A DNA stretch of 35,502 nt from an uncultured bacterium (GCA_900551965.1 URYF01000009.1:1-35502); one strand, 5' to 3'; counted from the first letter of the stretch, positions 23,478 to 32,283 are shown. Notes: generated from the sequence alone by a model not told the origin. A program made the numbers and translations.

Positions 23478-24389
23478 ATGAACAAAATCGGCTGGTTAAT
23501 ATGTGTATTAGTATTTGTATTTGTAACAGTGTTTGTAATTTCACTGGATACACCTACTTCAACCCGTCGCGTTCAATTTACAAATCAGGATTTTTCAATT
23601 AATAATGAACAAAACCAGATTGTAAATAATACAAATGCCAATGTTAATTTTGAAAATGCGGGGATAAAAAATAAGCAGCTTAATGCTCAAAATACAGGTG
23701 TTAATTTTAATTCTTCAAAGGTTAATGTCAGCTCAACTAATGTTAATAATTCCGGTATGAATATTGAAAATAATTCAAAAATCTTAAATCAAGGGATAAA
23801 TTATAAAAACAATTCAGGATTGAATAATCAATCATCAACTTTTGAAAATAGGAATTATGATTATAATAATCAAAGAGTTAATGTCAAAAATAATGAACCA
23901 TTGAAGTTTAAAAATCTTGATGATTCACATTTGGATAGTGCATTAAAAAATGCCAAGAATGCTAAGTCCAAAACAGTTGATTATTCTAATAAACCCTTTA
24001 GGCAGATGCCACGTGATAGGTATGCGTATAGAAATATTGATTGGAGTACTTGGAAAAGTAATTTTGTAAATAAAATTCTTGATGACAGTATGTATATAAA
24101 ATCTCTTGACAAATATGAGGAAGGGTCATTCTTCTATTATTCATTTATTGTTGATGATCAGGGGCGTATAAGTAATATTCATGTTAAATCTATGCACTTG
24201 TCAGAAGCTGATAAGCGAGAGGTTGCGCGTTTAATAAAAAGTTATGAGTTTTCAGATGTAACAATATTTCCGGCAAAAAGCAAACGAAAAACCGCAAGCG
24301 TTTCTGCTGTTATGATGATATCAAACGAAAGCCAGCGGGCAAAACCAAGCGATTTTCATGATCTTGAGCAGATTAAGTTTAAGCTTTAA
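23478..24389 (+). CDS. Inner-membrane protein with Asn-rich linker and TonB-C-like domain
   Basis: About 303 residues: one N-terminal membrane anchor (about 4-24), a very Asn-rich low-complexity linker (about 30-140, with repeats of the type N-x-N-x-x-N), then a folded C-terminal domain (about 165-300). That domain has W-x-x-W, a strand FFYYSFIVDDQGRISNIHV, and FPAKSKRKTASVSAVMM, similar to TonB C-terminal domains. The layout is that of TonB with Asn replacing the usual Pro-rich spacer. A GTG at 23472 is also in frame; AGGTG just upstream favours the ATG at 23478. It ends 4 bp from a convergent gene. Confidence 0.65.
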   Translation: MNKIGWLICVLVFVFVTVFVISLDTPTSTRRVQFTNQDFSINNEQNQIVNNTNANVNFENAGIKNKQLNAQNTGVNFNSSKVNVSSTNVNNSGMNIENNSKILNQGINYKNNSGLNNQSSTFENRNYDYNNQRVNVKNNEPLKFKNLDDSHLDSALKNAKNAKSKTVDYSNKPFRQMPRDRYAYRNIDWSTWKSNFVNKILDDSMYIKSLDKYEEGSFFYYSFIVDDQGRISNIHVKSMHLSEADKREVARLIKSYEFSDVTIFPAKSKRKTASVSAVMMISNESQRAKPSDFHDLEQIKFKL

Positions 24390-24393
24390 AGAA

Positions 24394-24912
24394 TTAGCCT
24401 TTCCAATCTTTTAATAAAACACCGTAGTCTACAGGTCTTTGATCTGCATAAGAGTCTTTGTATTTTAAGTGCGGACCGGATAAATCTTTTCCGGTAGCTT
24501 CGCTTAGCAAGTCCATAAAGCGTTTGTCACTGCGTAATGCTGCGAGATTATCATAAAATTCTTTAAACGGTTCAAAATTTCTTCTGAAGAAATTAAGAAG
24601 AACACCTTTTGAGCTGTCTCCAGCTTCATTAAAATATACAAGGATGTCTGCTTTAGGTAATTTTAAGACTAACGTTTGTGTTGCAAGTTCAGGTTTATCT
24701 TTTGAGCCCAGGTTTTTCATATACCTGATAAACATCATTGGAGGATTAGAGGTAATCTTTCTGGTAATTTTGTTCATGTAATTTTTACCTCTATATACAC
24801 TTATTTTTCTTTCCCCGTTAAAGTTTTCAATTTTTCTTTCCATTCCGGGTTTTAAGGTTTTATACATATAGTTTAGTGTAGTTTCCATGCTTACGGGTTT
24901 TACGTAGCTCAT
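24394..24912 (-). CDS. Hypothetical protein of unknown family
   Basis: A 172-residue soluble protein, basic in its N-terminal half and without signal peptide or membrane segments. I do not recognise the family. Visible features are the strand-like run ELATQTLVLKLPKADILVYFNEAGD in the middle and a C-terminal tail rich in Tyr/Asp. AAAGGATATC lies before the ATG, so it is very likely translated. It is convergent with the TonB-C-like gene and carries a small inverted repeat upstream of its start. Confidence 0.55.
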   Translation of the reverse strand: MSYVKPVSMETTLNYMYKTLKPGMERKIENFNGERKISVYRGKNYMNKITRKITSNPPMMFIRYMKNLGSKDKPELATQTLVLKLPKADILVYFNEAGDSSKGVLLNFFRRNFEPFKEFYDNLAALRSDKRFMDLLSEATGKDLSGPHLKYKDSYADQRPVDYGVLLKDWKG

Positions 24913-24932
24913 TTGTGATATCCTTTCTAGAA

Positions 24933-24948
24933 TTTGATTAACATCAAA
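24933..24948. promoter_or_regulatory. Inverted repeat upstream of the hypothetical gene
   Basis: TTTGAT and ATCAAA (6 bp each, 4-bp spacer) lie 21-36 bp upstream of the start at 24912. The position fits an operator close to the transcription start. I found no convincing -35/-10 pair here. The remaining gap up to 25113 is AT-rich and shows nothing else. Confidence 0.3.
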
Positions 24949-25113
24949 TCAATCTGATAATGTAGTCTGACAATCAGGCATGCATTTAGTTGTTTTATAT
25001 AATACATGTAAAAAATTATTTTTGCTACTTGATTAGTAAAAATATTACAATTTTGTAATAAATTCATATTAATGGATTAAGAGATTTTTTACGCGGTATG
25101 ATATGATAGTTCT

Positions 25114-26781
25114 ATGATTAAAGAAGAGATTGAAAATCTGCTATATCTTGACAAAACTGCTCAAGAAACTAATAATATTTCACCGGAGCTTCTCAATATG
25201 GTTGATGATATATTGTTGTCAGAGGATTCTGTAGACAGTCAGGTAAGTGAGGAGGCTTTTCTTGTTTATAAGAAGTTTTCTGCAATGAAACCTGATGCTC
25301 CGGAGGGGATGAAAAAAGATTTATTTCGGGCGATAAAGAATTATATAACTGAAAAAATCTCAAATAAAGAATATACAGATGCTCTTTTATTGTATAGATT
25401 TTTGGCAGTTAAGTCAGATCTTGAACCTGTAAGTTTTTCTGATATTGCAGAAATTTTAAGTTCTTTAGGGGATTTAGACAGTGCGTTTGAATTTGCAAGA
25501 TTGTATGAACAAAAAGAGAATAATACACCGCTAAAGCTTTTAACGCTCGGCAATTTCTATAATTTGTGCATGAAAGATTATAAAACTGCTATAAAATATT
25601 ATGAGCAATATTTGAAAATTGATGAGACAAAGTTTGTAGTTTATACTATTGTTGGCAGTTTGTATGCAAAGGCATACGGAGATTTGAGCCTTAAAGATCA
25701 GATATATTATTTTGAAAAGGCATACAGATTAAAACCTGAAAATCGCTTGGTTTTATGCGGGCTTGCTTTCGGGTATGAAAAATTGGGAGATAAGTCTAAC
25801 GCTGACAGATTTTATCGGGAGCTGCTTGAAAATTATCCGCAGGAAGGTGATTTTTATAATTATGGTTCTTTTTTAATAAGCTGCGGTGATTTTGAAAACG
25901 GGCATAAATATTTTAGACACAGATTTAATGTTGAAGATAAAAATTTAAAATATCCTATATCAGCAGATGAGGCGAAGCGGTGGGATTTAGTTTCGGATAT
26001 CTCTGATAAAACCTTGCTAGTTCATTATGAACAAGGATATGGTGATACTTTTATGTATTGCAGGTTTGTGCCGTTGTTGAAAAATCTCGCAAGAAAAGTT
26101 ATTTTTGTTGTTCAGGAAAGTTTGTATGATTTGATTAAGTCTTCAAAAATTGTTTCTGATGGGATTGAGGTTTTACCGGGTAATATTGATTTATCCGAAT
26201 TGGATTATGATGTTGATATGGCGCTTTTAGATGCTCCGTTTGTTGTTGATGCACGTTCTGAGAATTTACCGTATTGTGAAAAATATCTTGAAATTGATGA
26301 TGAGCTTGTTAAAAATTATGCCAAAAAGTATATAAAACCTTCAGATAATTTGAAAGTCGGGATTTCTTACCGGGGGAATAAATCTTCAAATTATATGGGA
26401 AGAGATATTGAATTTTCCCGATTTTTCAGGGTTTTAGGGCTTGAGAATATCGATTTTTATTCGTTTTCAAAAGAAGAAGAAGCTGATGTGCGGATAATTT
26501 CGCTTGGCGGATCTTTTAATAATTTTACGGATACTGCTTGCGCGCTTAAAAATATGGATATAGTTGTATCAACCGATAATGTTATTTTAAATCTTGCAGG
26601 AGCCTTGGGGGTTAAAACTCTGGGGCTTTATAATAGACATACAAACTTTAGGTGGTTCAAGCTTGATGGGGATACCGGTTGGTACAAATCTGTAAGACCT
26701 ATTCAGGCAGAAGATAATAATTGCTGGTCTCCTGTGTTATCAGAAGTTATAAATATATTGTCAGAAATTAGTAAAAAGTGA
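25114..26781 (+). CDS. TPR protein with C-terminal glycosyltransferase-like domain
   Basis: A 555-residue protein. Residues ~90-260 hold tetratricopeptide repeats (for example LLTLGNFYNLCMKDYKTAIKYYEQYLKID and AYRLKPENRLVLCGLAFGYEKLGD). From ~290 a GT-B type domain follows, as in the widespread TPR-glycosyltransferase proteins. It has VHYEQGYGDTFMYCRFVPLL near 306 (the EQGxGD motif), VGISYRGN, and MDIVVSTDNVILNLAGALG near 485 (the usual DTAxAHLAGALG). The usual 'AH' histidine is replaced by NL, so catalysis may be altered. It has no signal peptide and is probably cytoplasmic. Tandem TATGAT boxes lie 6-12 nt before the ATG and no Shine-Dalgarno is seen. Confidence 0.75.
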   Translation: MIKEEIENLLYLDKTAQETNNISPELLNMVDDILLSEDSVDSQVSEEAFLVYKKFSAMKPDAPEGMKKDLFRAIKNYITEKISNKEYTDALLLYRFLAVKSDLEPVSFSDIAEILSSLGDLDSAFEFARLYEQKENNTPLKLLTLGNFYNLCMKDYKTAIKYYEQYLKIDETKFVVYTIVGSLYAKAYGDLSLKDQIYYFEKAYRLKPENRLVLCGLAFGYEKLGDKSNADRFYRELLENYPQEGDFYNYGSFLISCGDFENGHKYFRHRFNVEDKNLKYPISADEAKRWDLVSDISDKTLLVHYEQGYGDTFMYCRFVPLLKNLARKVIFVVQESLYDLIKSSKIVSDGIEVLPGNIDLSELDYDVDMALLDAPFVVDARSENLPYCEKYLEIDDELVKNYAKKYIKPSDNLKVGISYRGNKSSNYMGRDIEFSRFFRVLGLENIDFYSFSKEEEADVRIISLGGSFNNFTDTACALKNMDIVVSTDNVILNLAGALGVKTLGLYNRHTNFRWFKLDGDTGWYKSVRPIQAEDNNCWSPVLSEVINILSEISKK

Positions 26782-26823
26782 TTACGCGCAAAAAATATTT
26801 TCAGCGGTTTTAGAAAACATGTT

Positions 26824-27240
26824 ATGAAAATTAATCAAATATCATTTGGGCAAACTTATTTAAAACCGTCTATAAAATATATGTCAGAAGAAAATCGTAA
26901 GAAACTGGAGTATTCTTATGCCCTTGGGGATCTTTATCCTGTGGATATTTATCTGGGTGCAACTCGAAAGGGTGATTTAACAGTAGAGATTACTAAGGGT
27001 TCAGAGTATGAATATCTTCTTAAAAATAATGAAATTCCACTGACAGCGGAAAATATTGCGGCATATAAGTTTATAAGAGGAGCTGAAATGGTTTATAATA
27101 GAGTTTACGGCTCTAGATATCCGGTACAAAAGACTGTTATTGAGTACCTTGACTATATCCCGGAAGATACTCTTGCACATTATATTGCCTCAGATGTTGA
27201 GCATTACAGAAAAACAAATACAATTTTGTTTGAGAACTAA
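26824..27240 (+). CDS. Small lineage-type protein with N-terminal ISFGQ motif
   Basis: A 138-residue soluble protein I cannot assign. It begins MKINQISFGQ, the clearest copy of the N-terminal F-x-G-like motif in the window. The rest is mixed alpha/beta, with a basic middle (YLGATRKGDLTVEITKGSEYEYLL) and a helical C-terminal half. It lies 12 bp upstream of the aminotransferase-GNAT fusion, whose N-terminus carries a related motif, so the two probably form an operon and may share a destination. No clear ribosome site is seen. Confidence 0.5.
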   Translation: MKINQISFGQTYLKPSIKYMSEENRKKLEYSYALGDLYPVDIYLGATRKGDLTVEITKGSEYEYLLKNNEIPLTAENIAAYKFIRGAEMVYNRVYGSRYPVQKTVIEYLDYIPEDTLAHYIASDVEHYRKTNTILFEN

Positions 27241-27252
27241 AGAAAGAATACA

Positions 27253-29364
27253 ATGAAAATATACGCAATAAATCAAATAGGTTTACAAAATAAATCTGAT
27301 AAACCCATAAAATTTAATCAACAAAAAGTTGAAATGCAAAGTTTTAATAATGGGGATTCAGTCGGTAAAAATTTTTTGAAAGTGCCGGCAGGATTGTCGC
27401 ATATTTATTTTACGGGAATTATTCCTGCTGCAAACAGGCTTAAAAAATCCGATTATTTAATCTCTGCTTATATAAGAGAAATCGGCAAAGCAAGAAATTT
27501 CCATGGTGATAGAGCGGTTGTGGATTTATCTATGGGGAATCCTGATTTGACCCCGCCGGAAAAGGCTAAGCAGATATTAAAAGATAAAGTAAACGATTTG
27601 TGGTCGCATAGGTATAATAATCCAAAGGGTGAAGGTGTATTTTTTCATACGGTATCGGGGTGGATGGAAAAACGCTTTGGGGTAAAAATTAATCCAAGGA
27701 CTGAAGTTATGGCGACATCTGGATCTTCTGATGCTATAGATCATATTTTTACGGCTTATGCAAATCCCGGAGATAAAATCCTTGTTCCAAATCCGGGGTA
27801 TTCTCTTTATGATGACTTGATTACCAGGCATGATCTTAAAAAAGTCCAATTTGATTTAAATCCTGAAAACGGTTATCTCCCTGATTTTTCGAAAATGCCT
27901 GATGATGCGAAAGTTTTAATTTTAAATTATCCGCACAATCCAACAGGTTCATTTGCGCCAAAATCAGTGTTTGAAGAGGCTGTAAGATGGGCAAAAGAGC
28001 ATAAAACATTAATTGTACATGATATGGATAACAGCGAAGTTACACATAGCGGTCTAAAACCTGCCGGCATAATGCAAGTGCCGGGAGCTAAAGAAACAGC
28101 ATTTGAAGTTCATACATTAAGTAAAGCTCAAAGTATGCCGGGCTTTAGGGTTGCTTTTACGGTTAGCGATAAAGAAAATATTGATAATCTCCTTGATGCA
28201 AAATATCTATCGGGCGGCAGTGTTTATGTACCTGTTCAGCATGCTGCGGCTGCGGCGCTTAAAGATGAAGAAGGTTACATAAATAAAGTTAATCAAATAT
28301 ATCGAAACCGGAAAAATGTTGCAATCCAATGGCTTAATAGGCTTGGCAGTGATGCAAAGCCGACAGATGGTACTTATTATTTGTGGACGAAAGTTCCTCC
28401 TGAATTTACTTCTGATGAATTTTTTAAATATGTTCTTCATAAAGCAAAAGTTGCATTTACCCCGGGAACAGTCTTTGGTACTAACGGGGAAGGATATGTC
28501 CGTATTGTAATGTCTGCAGATGAAAGTGTTATCAATCAATGCTTTGAACGTATTGAAAAAGCCGGCATAAGATTTGATGTTCCAAAATCATCTCTTCCAC
28601 AATCTGTTCAACATGAGATTTCACAGATGGCAGATGGGTCTTATTCAATCGAGCCAAAAGCTGACAGGGATTATAAAAAATATATGGAAATGCTTGATCT
28701 CAAACGTGAAGAATTGATTGAGCGTTTTGCAGATAAGGATAAAAAGTTTGAAAAATTTGTTCCAAAACAAGGGGTTGAATTGCCTTGGAATATTCTGAAA
28801 AACGGGCAGAGTGTATATCTGCAAAATGTCAGAGAAGGCAAGCCTTTATTTGGTGATGTAGAGGATATTTTACCATTTAGTGACTCAGCTAAATACGAAA
28901 AACTAGTCTCAGAAATCAAGGCTCAATGGCTTCAAAAGCCGTATCCGGAGGCTGATATTTTGCCGCCTTATAAGTCAGGGACAACTTATCCAGATGCAAA
29001 TTATTTTACCCTGCACACAGATGATGGCAGGTTGCAGGCAGTTGCTAATGTTGAAATTCAAAATAACGGCGAAGTTTGGGGCAGGAGTCTTAACACTGCA
29101 CCATGGAACCAAGGTTCTGATGCTGAAATCAGGGGCTGCGGCAAGGCAATAATTGCTCGTATGGTAAGTTTTTGTCTTGAAACAGGTAATAAAGTTTTGA
29201 AATTTGCAACAGATAAACCTGAGAATGTTCGTTTTTATAAAAATCTTGGAATGAAAGAAATTGGTACCAGAAACTTTAACGGCAGCATAAACACGGTATT
29301 GCAATTTGATGAAGAGTCTATGAAGTTGTTCTTAAACAAATATCAAATAAATCTCAGCTTTTAA
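27253..29364 (+). CDS. PLP aminotransferase (class I/II) fused to a C-terminal GNAT-like domain
   Basis: A 703-residue two-domain protein. Residues ~85-455 are a fold-type I aminotransferase: MGNPDLTPP, TSGSSDAID, NYPHNPTG (225-232), D257 for the pyridine nitrogen, the PLP lysine K291 in LSKAQSMPGFR, and the substrate-carboxylate arginine in YVRIVMS. The tyrosine usually three residues after the PLP aspartate is N260, which is unusual. Residues ~555-690 look like a GNAT acetyltransferase, with GCGKAIIARMVSF in the motif A position and VRFYKNLGMKEIG as motif B. The first ~50 residues are disordered and include KPIKFNQ. The fusion suggests transamination followed by N-acetylation; the substrate is unknown. 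Confidence 0.75.
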   Translation: MKIYAINQIGLQNKSDKPIKFNQQKVEMQSFNNGDSVGKNFLKVPAGLSHIYFTGIIPAANRLKKSDYLISAYIREIGKARNFHGDRAVVDLSMGNPDLTPPEKAKQILKDKVNDLWSHRYNNPKGEGVFFHTVSGWMEKRFGVKINPRTEVMATSGSSDAIDHIFTAYANPGDKILVPNPGYSLYDDLITRHDLKKVQFDLNPENGYLPDFSKMPDDAKVLILNYPHNPTGSFAPKSVFEEAVRWAKEHKTLIVHDMDNSEVTHSGLKPAGIMQVPGAKETAFEVHTLSKAQSMPGFRVAFTVSDKENIDNLLDAKYLSGGSVYVPVQHAAAAALKDEEGYINKVNQIYRNRKNVAIQWLNRLGSDAKPTDGTYYLWTKVPPEFTSDEFFKYVLHKAKVAFTPGTVFGTNGEGYVRIVMSADESVINQCFERIEKAGIRFDVPKSSLPQSVQHEISQMADGSYSIEPKADRDYKKYMEMLDLKREELIERFADKDKKFEKFVPKQGVELPWNILKNGQSVYLQNVREGKPLFGDVEDILPFSDSAKYEKLVSEIKAQWLQKPYPEADILPPYKSGTTYPDANYFTLHTDDGRLQAVANVEIQNNGEVWGRSLNTAPWNQGSDAEIRGCGKAIIARMVSFCLETGNKVLKFATDKPENVRFYKNLGMKEIGTRNFNGSINTVLQFDEESMKLFLNKYQINLSF

Positions 29365-29405
29365 TATGGTTTTTAGCTAAGTTTTTTTAGATATATTGTA
29401 TGGGG

Positions 29406-29434
29406 TTGATTAAATCAAACGTTTGTTTTATAAT
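29406..29434 (+). promoter_or_regulatory. Promoter of the efflux operon with a palindromic operator in its spacer
   Basis: TTGATT (29406-29411) and TATAAT (29429-29434) are exactly 17 bp apart. The spacer is almost wholly a palindrome: a perfect CAAACGTTTG core (29416-29425), extended to 18 bp (29412-29429) with one mismatched pair. Binding there would block RNA polymerase. The next gene is a TetR-type repressor, so it is a likely autoregulatory site. Confidence 0.7.
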
Positions 29435-29460
29435 ATAGTTATTCAAATGAGGAACTCTAT

Positions 29461-30093
29461 ATGAAAAAGGTTGTAAAAGACGATAGTTCAAAAAAGCGAA
29501 TACTTGATGCAGCCACCAGATTGTTTGCTCAAAAAGGGTTTGACGGGGTAAGTGTTCGAGAAATATGTAAGGAAGCTGATGCAAATATTTGCATGATATC
29601 TTACTACTGGGGTGGTAAGCAGGACTTGTATAAAGGGATAATCGAGGATTTAATTGAAAGGCAGACTGCTTATATTAAATCATTTTTGAATTTTGAAAAA
29701 TCTCCTGCAGAGTTGCCTAAATCTGAACAAATTCTTCTTTTGAAAACGATTGTTGGAAAAGGGGTTGATTTTCTATATTCGGGAAATATTTCCAAGGATT
29801 TGGTTTTATTTTTGATAAAATGGCAGCAAGCCACTGAGTTTTTTGCAGGCGCGCCTGTTTTTAATTATTTGGCAGAGTTGATTGCGTGTATTTTTGAAAA
29901 AGATATAAATGACAGAGAAGTTATTTTCAAAACTTTGTTTATAATTGCACAAATAAATTCCCCAAGAATCCTTCCGGTGTTTTCACTTCGCCGCCTTGGG
30001 CAGGAAGATTTTGTTCAAGAAGATATTAAAATAATAAAAGAAAATGTAATTTTTTATATTGATGCAATTTTAAAGGAGGCAAAAATTGATTAA
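29461..30093 (+). CDS. TetR family regulator (CecR-like)
   Basis: A 210-residue TetR-type repressor. The N-terminal helix-turn-helix is typical: RILDAATRLFAQKGFDGVSVREICKEADANICMISYYWGGKQDLY (about 14-58). The C-terminal ligand domain is helical and resembles the CecR (YbiH) type. In E. coli, cecR heads the ybhGFSR efflux operon. The same set of adaptor, two-domain ATPase and two permeases follows here, with an outer-membrane protein added. GAGGAA precedes the ATG. The operator palindrome lies in its own promoter. Its last 8 bp overlap the TolC-like gene. Confidence 0.88.
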   Translation: MKKVVKDDSSKKRILDAATRLFAQKGFDGVSVREICKEADANICMISYYWGGKQDLYKGIIEDLIERQTAYIKSFLNFEKSPAELPKSEQILLLKTIVGKGVDFLYSGNISKDLVLFLIKWQQATEFFAGAPVFNYLAELIACIFEKDINDREVIFKTLFIIAQINSPRILPVFSLRRLGQEDFVQEDIKIIKENVIFYIDAILKEAKID

Positions 30094-31402
30094 AAAGTTA
30101 TTGTTAGTTTTTGCAATTTTGTTTTTGCCTGCCGGGGTTTTTGCAGTCGAGAAGTCAGATATTAATATTGGATTTTTTGACAGGTTTAACGATGTTTGTC
30201 TTAGTTATTATATCAATCAGGCATTTGTTAATAACCACGATGCAAAACAGGCAGCGGCAAGAGTTGAACAATACAGGCAGCAGGCAAAATATTCGCTTGG
30301 TAACGAGCTGCCATCATTTAGTGTCGGGGCTAATTATTTAGGTATTCATGTTCCTACTCTTGATAATTTTGCACTGAGAAAAAATGCTTTTGTTTTGCCG
30401 TTTATGGCAAGTTATGAACCGGATTTTTTGCTTAAAAATCGAGATAAGACAAAGAGTGCCAAAAAAGTTTACGAGGCTTCTTTGTATGAAGAAAAAGCTG
30501 TTTACCTTGCTTTGATGAGTGATGTGGCAACGGTTTATACTAATGTTTTGCAGTATGATGAATTGATAAATCGTCAGAATAAATTACTGGATATTTATTC
30601 TGAAATATTAAATTCTGATACTAAAAAATTCTCACGCGGGGTTATTGATACAAATACCTTGAATAAATCCGGGCAGAATTTTGAAGAGGTTAAAGGCCGC
30701 TTGGCTGAGCTTGAAAAACAACGCAATATTTTGCTTATGCAGTTAGCTGTATTAACGGGAGAATCGGCGGATAATATCTCAAGTATGCAGAGGGGTTCGT
30801 TTGATAATTTTGAATATGGTGATGTTATACCGCAAGAAGTTTCTTCTGATGTGATTTTTGCAAGGCCTGATGTTATGGCATCAGAAGCGATGCTTGAAAA
30901 AGCTAAAATTGATATCAGAGTTGCCAGAAAAGAGTTTTTGCCGTCATTTAGGATTACGGGGTTATGGGCATTTAACACTATTGCTCCGGGGTCATTTTTC
31001 TCCTGGGAATCGTCGCTTGCAGCTTTAATTGCCGGTGCTACTCAAGATATTTTTGCAGGTGGAAGAAAAGTTGCTAACCTGAAGTATCAAAAAGCAAAAT
31101 ATGAAGAATTGTTCGAAAAATATAAGCAGGTGGATTTAGAAGCCGTGAAAGAGGTTAATACTGCTCTTTGCTTTGTTAAATATGATACCTCGGTTGATAA
31201 TAATACAATTGCAAAACTTGATTATGAGAAGAAAAATTATGAAAATTCTGTCAAAAAATATAATCGCGGTGTGATTTCAAAACCTGAGTATTTGCTTTCT
31301 GAAGCCGGTTTACTTACTAAAGAAATAGATGTTTTAAATTCAAAAACCCGCAGAATAGTTAATTATTTTACATTATATAAAGCCGTTGGAGGTCAATTAT
31401 GA
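30086..31402 (+). CDS. TolC/NodT-type outer-membrane efflux protein
   Basis: A 438-residue outer-membrane factor that forms the exit duct of a tripartite pump. It has a Sec signal peptide (about 1-20, ending VFA) and two related halves with long helices. The NodT-family hallmark is present in the middle: ARPDVMASEAMLEKAKIDIRVARKEFLPS. The start is TTG at 30086, set by AAAGGAGG five bases upstream and overlapping the tetR stop. No lipobox is seen. The 3' end overlaps the adaptor start by 4 bp (ATGA). The presence of this gene implies an outer membrane. Confidence 0.88.
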   Translation: MIKKLLLVFAILFLPAGVFAVEKSDINIGFFDRFNDVCLSYYINQAFVNNHDAKQAAARVEQYRQQAKYSLGNELPSFSVGANYLGIHVPTLDNFALRKNAFVLPFMASYEPDFLLKNRDKTKSAKKVYEASLYEEKAVYLALMSDVATVYTNVLQYDELINRQNKLLDIYSEILNSDTKKFSRGVIDTNTLNKSGQNFEEVKGRLAELEKQRNILLMQLAVLTGESADNISSMQRGSFDNFEYGDVIPQEVSSDVIFARPDVMASEAMLEKAKIDIRVARKEFLPSFRITGLWAFNTIAPGSFFSWESSLAALIAGATQDIFAGGRKVANLKYQKAKYEELFEKYKQVDLEAVKEVNTALCFVKYDTSVDNNTIAKLDYEKKNYENSVKKYNRGVISKPEYLLSEAGLLTKEIDVLNSKTRRIVNYFTLYKAVGGQL

Positions 31403-32283
31403 AGAAAAAAATATTAATATTATTATTGTTGATAATAGCAGTTACTTGCGGCTACTTTTTGACACGAAAAAAAGAAAATCCTAATGAGCTGACTTTGTAC
31501 GGTAATATAGAAATTCGTCAGGTTGATATGAGTTTTCAGGTTCCCGGGCAGATTATAAAAATGCTGAAAGACGAAGGGGACAGTGTTCAAAAAGGTGATC
31601 TTCTTGCGGTTTTGGATTCAAAAGATTACAGCGCAAGTCTTGAAAAATCTAAGGCTGAAGTTTCAAGAACTCTTGCACTTAGTAATGATGCGGGTTCAAA
31701 ATATAACAGGAATCTTCCGCTGTGTGCTGATAATACCGTGTCAAAACAAGAATGCGAAACACTTTTAAATACAAAAGATAAGACAAAAGCTGATTATGAA
31801 GCAGCCCAAGCTGCTGAAAGGTTTGCAAAAAATCAGCTTGATTATACTAAAATGTACGCACCGGAAGACGGGATTATCACCGTAAGAGTGCAGGAACCCG
31901 GTGCAACCGTTAATAAAAGCCAGCCTGTTTATACAATAGCAAAAACTAAACCTGTTTGGATTAGAGCTTATGTTAATGAAACAGATTTGGGTAATATTAA
32001 GTACGGCATGGAGGTAAATGTTTATACAGATACCATAGATCCAAAAACCGGTAGTAAGCGTGAATATAAAGGATCTATCGGTTATATTTCGCCTGTTGCA
32101 GAGTTTACACCAAAAACTGTTCAATCAACTGATATTAGAACAAGTCTGGTTTACAGAATAAGAGTTTATATAGATGATACTGATGAATATTTACGTCAAG
32201 GTATGCCAACAACGATTAAAATTAACCTAAATAACCCCTCACTTCAGCCCCCTCACCTTAAAAGCGGCGGGGGAGATGCTTGA
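31399..32283 (+). CDS. HlyD-family periplasmic adaptor (YbhG-like)
   Basis: A 294-residue membrane-fusion protein that links the inner-membrane ABC pump to the outer-membrane duct. It has an N-terminal membrane anchor (about 4-20), a split lipoyl/barrel-sandwich domain (SFQVPGQIIKMLKDEGDSV... and YAPEDGIITVRVQEPGATV), a coiled-coil hairpin between them (about 75-145), and a beta-barrel domain near PVWIRAYVNETDLG. The last ~14 residues (SLQPPHLKSGGGDA) come from a GC-rich palindromic stretch unlike the rest, so the native C-terminus may have been shorter. It overlaps the ATPase start by one base. Confidence 0.88.
   Translation: MKKKILILLLLIIAVTCGYFLTRKKENPNELTLYGNIEIRQVDMSFQVPGQIIKMLKDEGDSVQKGDLLAVLDSKDYSASLEKSKAEVSRTLALSNDAGSKYNRNLPLCADNTVSKQECETLLNTKDKTKADYEAAQAAERFAKNQLDYTKMYAPEDGIITVRVQEPGATVNKSQPVYTIAKTKPVWIRAYVNETDLGNIKYGMEVNVYTDTIDPKTGSKREYKGSIGYISPVAEFTPKTVQSTDIRTSLVYRIRVYIDDTDEYLRQGMPTTIKINLNNPSLQPPHLKSGGGDA
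32234..32275 (+). repeat. GC-rich palindromic repeat-like stretch at the adaptor/ATPase junction
   Basis: In a ~33% GC neighbourhood this stretch is rich in C then G: CCCCC (32248-32252) pairs with GGGGG (32269-32273), with a second CC/GG pair inside. It resembles the dispersed CCCCTCAC...CAGCCC type of bacterial palindromes. It encodes the odd adaptor tail and supplies GGGGGAG as the Shine-Dalgarno of the ATPase gene. Confidence 0.4.

Noticed and set aside
24913..25113. Small RNA gene in the 200-bp gap
   Set aside because: Apart from a 6-bp inverted repeat and promoter-like boxes no stable hairpin or terminator is visible.
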